Shown here: positions 52,162 through 62,100 of the stretch, piece after piece
How the letters are laid out: the number at the start of each line of letters is the position of its first letter
Position numbering within the stretch: the stretch's first letter is position 1
From: Haliotis asinina
Taxonomy: Eukaryota; Mollusca; Gastropoda; Lepetellida; Haliotidae
Length of the DNA: 64,000 bases
NCBI RefSeq assembly: GCF_037392515.1
Contig: NC_090280.1
Span: 17,548,001-17,612,000 of the forward strand
Reading direction: 5' to 3'
The notes under the pieces: generated by a model
Seen by the model: the letters and a program-made list of their open reading frames with translations, nothing else
The model's database searches: none
Told to the model about the DNA's origin: nothing
Position numbers and translations under genes: made by a program

Positions 52162-55100
52162 CTAATGCTCATGCATTGAGAAATTCAACGGCGGCATTGA
52201 AAATGACCCTGGATGGCCTGCCCCATGAAAGGGTGGCGTGACAGAACTGTTAATAGGTTGGCCCATTGGCCTGACATCGAAGCCATGAGGGTTGTGACCT
52301 AGGATACTGTTGATGCTCATGGCGTTGTGGATGACATGGGGCTGTGGTGGCTGGCTGCGCTGGTGGTAGAGTGACGACCCCTGGTGGGCATGTTGGAGAG
52401 AGTTGTGATCCATCCCAGCCTGGGGTGGGAGGATTGTGTTACCGTGAGGGAACTTAATTGGGGAGATGTTCAAAGAGTCATTCTGTCCCCCAGAGTTGAC
52501 ATCAGACAAGAAGTTGAGGTTGCCCAGACTGAAGTTGGGCATGTGAGGGGTGAGGGACACGCCCCCTGAATGAGAGCCCAACTGAGGGCCATTAGATGGG
52601 TTTCCAGGGTTCATACCAAAGGTGTGTTGAAAGTTCAAACCCAAACCATTCTGGGCTCTGCTTGGAGGAAAAAGGGGGTTAAATGGTGGACCAAGTTCAG
52701 CATTTTTATGCATCCCAGGTCCTGAATTTGATATTGGTCGACCACCTGCACCAAAGAGATTCCCTGGTAGGAACGAGGGTCCCTCGTTGGACATATTTCT
52801 TGAAGGGGAGGGAGGCAGATTTGGAATTTGAAAATATGTTGCTAGACCTTGATTGCTGTCAAATATCGAATGAGCTAGGTTTGTGTCCATCTCACTGTTA
52901 TAGCTCTGCTGTTGCTGCTGCTGCTGTTGTTGTTTGGACGCCTTCTTGCTTTGTTTCCGTGATTTCTGGGGCCGCACTTGGGCCACTGACTGAGACATTG
53001 GGTGGGCTGACTGTGGAGGAGGTTGAGAAGAACAAGATGAGTTGTGGGAGTTTGATGGAGTGTGACTTTGAGGAGCTGCAGAGATTACACTTGGAGGTTG
53101 ACTCTGTGGATGGGACAGAGGAGGAGTTGGTTGTGGAGGCTGTTTGCTTCCCTTAGAGCCACTCTGATTGGCTGATTTCCTTGAATCAGAGTTTGGATTG
53201 GACGAATGTTCAAAGGACTGAGGAGGGTTACACTGTCTGTTGAAGGGCCCTTGTACTGGTTCGTAACGGTTAGCAACAAAAGCCATGGAACCCATCGACT
53301 GAGAAGCACTAGGGAAGTTGGGTTCATAAGGACCACGAGGATGAGCAAGTCGAGAGGACTCTCCACTTTGAGCAGGATGATGATGAAGAGGTGGTGTGTG
53401 AAGGGAAGCTGTACAAGTCTGAAAGTTGGGAGGGTAATAGGAACCACTGTTATTTACATGTGGAGAACGCTGTGACGTTGGGATATTATGATCCAGTGTT
53501 TGAGAACCCTGGATTGTTCTACTAGGAGGCACATTGGCCTGTCTTTTCTGTCCGTTTGCACTACCACTAAAATGAGCATTTTTCTCTGGCATGCTTATCC
53601 TTGGTGGTTCTGGAGGGACATTTGAAGGCCGAGAATTTATGTCCATCAGGTGGAAATTAAAGGAACCTTGCCCCTGATGGTTACTGTTAGGTGGATGACG
53701 GGCTGGGGGACCAGGACCCTCCAAACGCAAATCCACCCCTAATGCCAACATGTTGGGTTGTCCCCCTTGGGAGCCAGTAGCTGTGCCACCAGGTGGCAGT
53801 GAAGTCTGTTGTGAAACTGGAGGATGGAGAGGGTAAAATGAGAATTGATGATGATTGTGTGAAGGGACTGGCCCCGAACTGCTGCTGGCTGTGGTGGTTG
53901 TGGTAGTGGTGGTGGTCACAGGTGTCAAACTAAACGAAAACGGAGTTGCAGAGTTTGAGGAGTTTGTTAGAGCTTCTGGCAAGCTGTTGCTTGCAGTGCT
54001 GGATGTCAAGTTTAGACCTATGCTTGTAAAGTTAAAACTCTCATTTGTCGAGTCTGTCGGTAGGCGTCCAAACCCATTACCACTGCTGTTCACATTTGCA
54101 GAAGACGTTTGTGACCTTGTTTCTGCATTGCCACTGTTTCGGCTTGGCTGTACAAAATTGTCTGCAGAGTATATGCTATTTCTTGACCTCTGGTTCGCAG
54201 AGTTGTCTGTGGCGTTCATAGGCTTGCTCGTTTGACTGGAAGGAGGATGAGTGAGTTTAGGCATGGAAGACACTTGTGGTGGCGAGTTAAACAGCTGGTC
54301 TGCTGAGCCAGGGACTTCGTGACAAGGAGATCGCTGGAAGGAGGAGACTTGACCTTGACCTTTATTTCCAAAAGGCGACTGACTCTCCTGACCTCCTCTA
54401 GAACGAGGTGGTGCAGGTGGGGACACCATGCTGGTGGAAGATGGTGACTGCTGCATTGTGCTGGATTTCTGAGATGAAGGATAGTTGATTTGTTGCTGAG
54501 GCGGTAAGTTTGCCGATTTACTTCTCTGACTTGGCTGGTTCGGCAAGCTTTGATTGGAAGGCTGGTTGTGTGGATGGATTTGTGCTGGCTGCTGTTGTGA
54601 AGCTGGCCTTGAGCTCGGATTCGGCTGTTGCTGTTGAAGAGGAGGAGGGGCAGCCATTTGTGGAGGATGGGAGGGAGGTCGCTGTACCTGTAGAGACTGA
54701 GATGGTGATTGTTGTAAGGGAGGAGGGGACTGCCAAGAGGTTGCCTGTTGTGGTGTTGGCTGTGGCATGGGCTGCTGTTGAGGGGTCAACTGTTGATCGA
54801 TTTGTGGCTGGTATGTCGGAGAACTCTCCATTATAAGAGCACCTGGAGAAGGAGATGCTGAAGGTGTGGCTGTCAACTCCGCAAGAGCATCAACTCCACT
54901 GGATGAGATTGCAGCAACAACCATGTCAGACATCTGACCTTGAGCACTACCGGCTGATGCAGGAGACAATATTGAACTGGACACAGCGTTCTCCATCAAG
55001 TCTGACTTCGGGGTAAGGTTGGCGGAGACACCACTGGTCTTCTGTGTAGAGTCATCAGAGCTGGTAGCTGTGATAGGCGAAGGTTTGGAGAAGATCTGAT

Positions 55101-56100
55101 TGTCTGTGTGAGACAGTCTAGAACTGGAGCTTGTCTGGGAAACATTGCTAGTAGTATCTGTCATTGGATTTGAGGGAGTTGATGAAACAGACCCACTAAA
55201 TGACTGAACACAAGATTCTTGAGCATCATTGATCTCCATATTTTTGTTAGTTTCAGAGTGCGTGAATGGAGGAGACTTTACACTCTCTGTTGGCTGAGAC
55301 GTACTGGGCTCAGTCTGTAGAGGCAGAGCCTGAGACAAAACAGTGTCCAACAGGTCAAAGTTCTCAGCAGCTGTGTTTGCCTCCTTTGTCAAGGGAGGTA
55401 ACACCACAGGCGCCTTCGGGGTGGGAGGGTTAGTGGTTTGAGCTGGAGCTGGTGCTGGAAGTGGGGCTGGGGGTGGGGCAGGGCGTGTAGGGGGAGTCAC
55501 AGACACAGGGAGAGAGTTCTGATTATGGAGAGGACCAAGACTTCGTCTAGTTGGAGACACTTCAGGAGGACTGTCCTCATCAAAGTCAAAGACTGACAAT
55601 GCCTTGTTACTCTGAGCTTGGGAGACTGGCACTTTCTCCTTTTCCTTGGCAGAGTTCTTTTTCCGTTTTTTATTGGCAGGCTCACCACTCTCTGCATCAG
55701 ATTTACCTTTCCTGCTCTTCTTCTTCACTGGTTCTACTGGAGCACCAAAGCTTTCAACCTGGTCCAGCACATCTGATATCTGACTGACACTAAATTCAAT
55801 AGTGTCTGGTAAGTTCACAACCTTAGGTTCCGGTTCTGAGTTAACTGGTGGTGCAGGTGGGGGTGGGGGTGGAGGTGTGGGTTGTTGGGCTGCTTGCTTC
55901 TTTTTCTTGCTAGATGACTTTTTGGATTCTGATTTGCCTGTTTCTGGGGTAGTACTCTTGGTCTTGGATTTTGATTTTGACTTGCCCTTTTTGGTTGGAG
56001 TTGAGGTAACCTGTTCAGGGGCTGGTGGTGTTGGAGGAGGTAACAATGGGGATTGAACTGGGGGCTGTGCTGGAGGCACCACTGCAGGGGCCTCTGGTGG
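52162..56100 (-). CDS. USF3: USF3-like gene last exon
   Basis: Begins after acceptor cctttgtttcag with PPEAPAVVPPAQ and ends FSMPPLNFSMHEH, TAG at 52162-52164; 1,312 codons. It contains Lys/Ser-rich nuclear-localisation-like stretches (KKGKSKSKSKTKS, KKSSSKKKKQ, KKKSRKGK, NKKRKK) near its start, long Pro/Gln runs, a Thr run (TTTTTTT) and a poly-Gln of 9. The C-terminal 200 residues (IFDSNQGLATYFQIPNLPPS, LNISPIKFPHGN, SINSILGHNPHGF) look the most constrained. Phase 0 start. Confidence 0.85.
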   Translation of the reverse strand, partial: PPEAPAVVPPAQPPVQSPLLPPPTPPAPEQVTSTPTKKGKSKSKSKTKSTTPETGKSESKKSSSKKKKQAAQQPTPPPPPPPAPPVNSEPEPKVVNLPDTIEFSVSQISDVLDQVESFGAPVEPVKKKSRKGKSDAESGEPANKKRKKNSAKEKEKVPVSQAQSNKALSVFDFDEDSPPEVSPTRRSLGPLHNQNSLPVSVTPPTRPAPPPAPLPAPAPAQTTNPPTPKAPVVLPPLTKEANTAAENFDLLDTVLSQALPLQTEPSTSQPTESVKSPPFTHSETNKNMEINDAQESCVQSFSGSVSSTPSNPMTDTTSNVSQTSSSSRLSHTDNQIFSKPSPITATSSDDSTQKTSGVSANLTPKSDLMENAVSSSILSPASAGSAQGQMSDMVVAAISSSGVDALAELTATPSASPSPGALIMESSPTYQPQIDQQLTPQQQPMPQPTPQQATSWQSPPPLQQSPSQSLQVQRPPSHPPQMAAPPPLQQQQPNPSSRPASQQQPAQIHPHNQPSNQSLPNQPSQRSKSANLPPQQQINYPSSQKSSTMQQSPSSTSMVSPPAPPRSRGGQESQSPFGNKGQGQVSSFQRSPCHEVPGSADQLFNSPPQVSSMPKLTHPPSSQTSKPMNATDNSANQRSRNSIYSADNFVQPSRNSGNAETRSQTSSANVNSSGNGFGRLPTDSTNESFNFTSIGLNLTSSTASNSLPEALTNSSNSATPFSFSLTPVTTTTTTTTTASSSSGPVPSHNHHQFSFYPLHPPVSQQTSLPPGGTATGSQGGQPNMLALGVDLRLEGPGPPARHPPNSNHQGQGSFNFHLMDINSRPSNVPPEPPRISMPEKNAHFSGSANGQKRQANVPPSRTIQGSQTLDHNIPTSQRSPHVNNSGSYYPPNFQTCTASLHTPPLHHHPAQSGESSRLAHPRGPYEPNFPSASQSMGSMAFVANRYEPVQGPFNRQCNPPQSFEHSSNPNSDSRKSANQSGSKGSKQPPQPTPPLSHPQSQPPSVISAAPQSHTPSNSHNSSCSSQPPPQSAHPMSQSVAQVRPQKSRKQSKKASKQQQQQQQQQSYNSEMDTNLAHSIFDSNQGLATYFQIPNLPPSPSRNMSNEGPSFLPGNLFGAGGRPISNSGPGMHKNAELGPPFNPLFPPSRAQNGLGLNFQHTFGMNPGNPSNGPQLGSHSGGVSLTPHMPNFSLGNLNFLSDVNSGGQNDSLNISPIKFPHGNTILPPQAGMDHNSLQHAHQGSSLYHQRSQPPQPHVIHNAMSINSILGHNPHGFDVRPMGQPINSSVTPPFHGAGHPGSFSMPPLNFSMHEH

Positions 56101-59100
56101 CTGAAACAAAGGGGAGAGTGAGTGAATTAGTGGCTGACAGTAGCACCCTTGATCAACCTGTGTAATCCATGACAACAGACCCGTGAAGATCCTCGTTAGA
56201 ATTGGTCTTCAGCCACATATGTTTGTCATCGGAAGTGACTAACAGGACCGAGTGGTCACGCTCACTGACTTGGTTGACATGTCGTTGTATCCCAATTGTG
56301 TAGATCAATGTTCATTTAAGGTGTTTTAGACTGCACTCGCCATGCTACATGGTGGTATACATCTATCAAGTCTGGACCACACAATTCAGTGATAAACAGC
56401 ACAAGCATCGATCTACACATGTGGGATACAATGACAGGTGTCAACCAAGTCATTGAGTCTGACACGATCCCGTTAGTTGCCTCTTATTACAAGCATGGGT
56501 TGCTGAAAATCAATTCCAACTCAATCTTCAAGGGTCCATCACTTTAGAGAAATGCGAATGCACCTTTAGTACTGGTGACAAATAGCAGAATATGAAACCA
56601 TAGCTCATATCTTTCTCTCCACAGTTTTGCTGTATGCAATTTAATAACAAATGAGTCAGGAATGTTGTAAATGAACTTAAGAGGTGAAAGTACAGTATGA
56701 GCATTGTATGAGTACTGTATGAGCACTGTATTGAAACACCCTACAGATCTCATCTGCGTACCCTGTCCGAGACCATTAGACAGACATGGGTTGGTTAACA
56801 CCAATTCTAACCCTAATGTTAACAGGTCTAAGGCTCTGTATAATTTTATTTATTTGCTTAACAATACTAACCTTCTGTGCTGGGGGCACAACAACCTGGG
56901 GAGGGGCCATCTCAGTGTCCTTGCTGGGGGTGCTTTGTGGGTCATGAGTTGCTTTGACAGGGGACACAGTACTGTTGTCTTCGTCTCCATCCCCTACACT
57001 GGTGTCAATGTGGAGAGGATTGTCCTCATTTGCAGGATTGTAAAAACTAGGACCAGGAGAGATCTCGGAAGGGGAGGGGGAGAAGATGGATTCCGCAGCC
57101 TTAGCTAAGATGTCTGTGGCAGCTGCAGCAGCTTCTGCAGCGCTGACAGACGTTGTTGATGCCTCTGTGCTTGTGCTGGAGAAATTGGTCTTTGATTCGG
57201 AGAAGGTTGTACTTGTCACTGCCATGGTTGCCTGGGACATGGAACCTTCTGGGAGGGAAGCTGGTGCGCTTTGCAGTGGTGAGGCTGAAGTCAATGGTGG
57301 TGGAGCAGCAGTTTCTGTGGGTAAGGCTGTTGAAGTGACTTTGCTTGTGGTGCTGGATGGTTTGGGGAATATTGCTCTCTGATTTTTCTTCCCCGATTTC
57401 TTCCCCGCTGAAGCTGGAGGTGTAGATGTAGAAGTGCTGGCTGGAGGAGCTGTTGTTGCTGGAGTCGCTGGATTTTGGTTTGGAGCCACAGTTGCAAGCA
57501 CTTGCATTGTTACAGGATCTATTAAGACGTTCATCTGCTGGCCGTTCATAGGTACTGACAACAGCACAGGGGCTTGTGGTCCATTCTGGGACTGGTTCAG
57601 AACAAGACCCTGCGGTGTGGTGACAGTACTAGCTACACCAGCAGGAGCAATGGGTGGCACCGATGAGGTCAAGGTCTTCACTGTATCACTGCTACTTTTA
57701 CTTCCAGATTCGAACTCCTGCCCACTCATCACACTGCAAGTGTTAGACACAACTTCTTGAGGATTAGACAAAGAGTTTGCAGTCTGGACAACATTAGACG
57801 CTGTGGCCGAGGCTTGTACCTGTGTGCTCATTACACTCTGAGTTGAAGATGTGGGAACAACACTTGTGCTTAAAGTGGCGCAGTTGTAGACTGGAGTCTG
57901 GGCAACTTGAGATGACGCAGTTGTGGTTAGAAGCAAACCCATGTTTTGTTGCTGAAGGCTCTGTTGTTGTTGCTGGAGCTGGATCTGAAGTTGCTGTTGC
58001 AGAAGCTGTTGCTGTTGTTGAAGCTGTTGCTGAGGTGTCTGCTGAATTTGTCCATTAGGTCCAATAATCATTTGAGTCCCAGCAGCAGGGTTGTTAGGAT
58101 CAATCCCCAACACTGTACTTGGCACTGCAGGCCTAGGCTGCATCTGAGGCGGATACTGAAAAGAGGGAGCTCCTGGATTGGATAGAACTTGCACATTCCC
58201 ATTCATTGACTGAGCTTGTTGATTCACAGTCTGGGCATTGGTCACTACAGGGATTATTTGTCCATTAGGAAGGATGAGGGCAGTTGGGAGCTGATTGGGC
58301 TGACTGGGCATGGTGTTCAAGGTCAACAGATTCCCGTTCTGGCTGACCGGCATCGCCAGACCTGGGTTCTGGATGACTTGCTGGTTCATGGCCAGTTGAC
58401 CATTGAGTTGTTGCTGGTATACGTTCTGACCAGAGGGTAAAGACACCTGGGGTTGACCCTGGAGAGTCATGGGCTGGATTCCCTGGGGTTGTAACATGGG
58501 GTTCTGTTGGGCAAACATTGTCATGGGGTTCTGCTGCTGGGACAAATTAGGGGGCATGACTGACGGCTGGGTTTGGGAGGCAGTCACTGTTATTGTATTA
58601 GCACTATTGACAATCGGTTCCGATTTACTGGACACTAAGGAAATGTTCATAGCACCAGTATCAGTTTGTTCTTGAGCACTTGGTAATATTACTGAGGCAC
58701 TGTTTGATACGGAGGTGCTTGTTTTTGATTTCTTAGAACTTTTTGACTTCTCGGCAGGTTTGCTTGTTGGAACAGGCTGCTGTGATTGCGGCAACAATGG
58801 CTGTTGGGTCGGCTGTGGCTGCTGTTGGTCATTGGGCTGCATGCTCGGCATTACAGGCATGCCTTGTTCATTTATCACTATCATTTGACCATTCTGGTTT
58901 ATCACAAAGTTCCCCATCCCATATCCCCCTAAAGCACCATTCTGAAACATGCCTGGAGCACTAGGTTGACCAGGGTTCATGATGGGCATATTTACAACCA
59001 TGTTCCCTTGCTGCATCAACTGTGTATAGTTGGGCTGCTGACCAATGGACATGACAGTATTGACTGCTGATGTGTTGGTGATGCCCACTGAGGTCTGACT

Positions 59101-62100
59101 GACGATGGAGGCAGGAGCTTGAGGCACCCCTGACATCACTGAGCACACTGCAGCACTCTGAGTATTAGAGGCCACGGAGGCCAGTGTTTGTAAGGCTGAA
59201 GCAGAATTGATATCATCTGTGGATCCTGACACTGAATTTGGTGTGTCACTACCCGATGAACTCGCTGAAACAGGCTTTGTTTGGTTGAGAACATCCGATG
59301 ATGTGGAACCAACAGGACTGGGTTGTCGTGAATTATCTGACTGGGCTGGTCCAATTCCGGCATCCTGCATGGCAAGTTGCAATAACCCTAACCCGCTAGC
59401 AGCCATGTTTCTGTCCCCTTGAAATATCATCCCAGGTGGCTGAACACTGTTGCCAACACCTGCACCAGTTCCTGCCGTAGACATGGGTAGAATCATCTGT
59501 CCATTCCCATTCATCACCACAGTACCAGGATTAGCAAATCCAGAGTTCATCAGCAGGTTCTGGTTGGCAAGCACCTGCTGCCCAAGTCCAGAGAACATCT
59601 GGTTCATGAGAGGCATTCCTCCATTCCCCATGAAGCCTGGTCCAAACATCGCTCCTGCCATTGCCTGCGCTGCTGCTGCCTCCTGCAGCTGTTGCTGTTG
59701 TATCTTCGTCTGCTCCAGCTGGAAGCTTACTGTGTTCTTCCTCTTGTTCTTCGCCAGTTTGGACTCGTCTTCTTTCTGGGAGGACGAGGAGGAGGAACTG
59801 ATGTCAGCGACGAAGGTGTCACTTGGCACTGATGAGCAGCTGGGTTCACAGTCCATGGATGTGGCTGTACTGTCTGGCTTGCTCTGGTTGCGGGACTTCC
59901 ACTGGTAGGATGGGTCCTGCATTGCTGACAGACCTAGAACAAAAGGAGATTGTGAGTTTGGAGGAGACAGTATTTGATTGAGATAGCATACACCCAATAT
60001 TATAACATACAAAAAAGCAAAAACAGCAAGTTTCATATTACTTCATTTAATCTGTAAAGCAATGACAGAAAGAATATGAATGAACTGAGTAGATACATGT
60101 ACTTTGACTAGTCTACATCATATTTCAGTTATACCCTGACATGTCAGTATTTCCATTTTATCAAGGAGTGTCATTTTTTCAGTTACATCCTGACATGTAT
60201 GTCAATTACAGCATGTATGGATTTCAGTTGTATCAGATGTAATAATGTATGATCAGGTATTTAGGACAAATAAATACAAGGTTGATTGGTCTTATTCCAG
60301 GAAGTCATTGCGAACACAAGATGACTTCACCTGCATTTCTGATGATCTCAAGTAGCCTGTCTCTCTCAGCATGTACATCGGACAGCTCCTTCTTTAGTTT
60401 CTCAATCTCCTCCGCTGAAAGAGGCAACCATACTGGGATTTGAATTGATCTTTGATGGATTAGACAAAATCAAACTTTGTTGAAATTAAATGTAGGTTTG
60501 GAGAGGTCTGAATGTGAGTATAGTTTGGGTGTAGCTGTGGATGTGGGTGCAGATGGTGTGTGGGCATAGTTGTGGATGGGATGTAAATGTGGGTGGAGTT
60601 GTGTGTGAGGATGTTTGGGTGGAGTTGTGTGTGAGGATGTCCTGGTGTGGTATGGAGTATGCTTGGGTGGAGGTGTGTGTGAGGATGTCCTGGTGTGGTA
60701 TGGAGTATGCTAGGGTGGAGGTGTGTGTGAGGATGTTGTCCTGGTGTGGTATGGAGCATGTTTGGGTGGAGTTGTGTGTGAGGATGTTGTACTGGTGTGG
60801 TAAGGAGTATGTTTGGGTGGAGTTGTGCGCAAGGATGTTGTCCTGGTGTGGTATGGAGTATGTTTGGGTGGAGGTGAGTGTGAGGATGTTGTCCTGGTGT
60901 GGTATGGAGTATGCTTGGGTGAAGCTGTGTGTGAGGATGTTGTACTGGTGTGGTATGGAGCATGTTTGGGTGGAGTTGTGTGTGAGGATGTCCTGGTGTG
61001 GTATGGAGTATGCTTGGGTGGAGCTGTGTGTGAGGATGTCCTGGTGTGGTATGGAGTATGCTAGGGTGGAGGTGTGTGTGAGGATGTTGTCCTGGTGTGG
61101 TATGGAGCATGTTTGGGTGGAGTTGTGTGTGAGGATGTTGTACTGGTGTGGTAAGGAGTATGTTTGGGTGGAGTTGTGCGTAAGGATGTTGTCCTGGTGG
61201 GTATATGTCTTCTTGACATTTGGGTGTGTGTGCTGTAGATACAGGGAAACACAGATTTATCCAGGCATTACAGAAAAATACATCCAACACAAAGTCTACA
61301 TCAATTGTCCTTCATAATCCTCTAATTGCATTGAAAATGTATTTGCCAATTCAGCCTCTAATAATTAAATTTACTTATGTTACATTTTCAAAGGTGGCCT
61401 ACCTCTGAAGACGTTATGAAATCTTTACAAGACTATAAGTAGGGGTAAAGACACTTTTTACTGATTTTGTCTGAGGCTGCATGAAATTGTAGAGATCATG
61501 GCCACTACTGTTGACAAACTGTGGCCTACCTTGAACTTCGCCCCCACAGTTCTGCAGCAACTTCTCATTCTTATCTTGTAACTCCTTGATGTAGGAACAT
61601 GCCTTCTCCATGATGTCTCCATGACTCTGTAACCATGGAAACACAGGTGCTCCATTGTATAACATCTCAAGATCATTTCCCTACTGTAATCTCACTGTAC
61701 AAAGCCTACTAAAGTTACTACTACTCTGGTACCCACGGCTCGTCTGTATACATGGGTACAAAATGGCAAACTGGGGAGTATTTTTCAGAAATCCCTCTAA
61801 AAAGTATTCAGATACAAGAAAAAGCAATCTGATTATGAATACACTGAATCTTTATCTTCCCTTGATATGAAAGTGAGATGGAATATTCACATAGTCAGAA
61901 TCATGAACATTAGCAACATACAGTCTAACCTATTTTCATTGTCATAACAAGCAATCATGTGACTGACCACAGATGCCTATTCAAGACATATCAAACTAGT
62001 TTTGTATCATGATCTGGGCTATTAAAGCTGATCTTGTTATTTAAAGCTGCACTCGGCAATATTCCAGCTTTATGGTGCCAATCTGTAAATAATATCCCAT

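Larger units (their letters stand above)
56101..56871 (-). other. Last intron of the USF3-like gene, holding two facing SINE-B copies
   Basis: Donor gttagt (56871-56866) and acceptor cctttgtttcag. Most of its left half is two SINE-B copies in opposite directions. The remaining 56540-56871 shows nothing recognisable. Confidence 0.75.

Noticed and set aside
52683-59908. Plus-strand frames under the two giant USF3-like exons
   Set aside because: Antisense shadows of Gln/Ser/Pro-rich coding sequence.
60460-61290. 276-codon minus frame (HPHTQLHPN units) as an extra USF3 exon
   Set aside because: It would interrupt the zipper between GGEVQ and EEIEK, which join perfectly without it, and no convincing splice sites bound it. 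Kept only as a finding.
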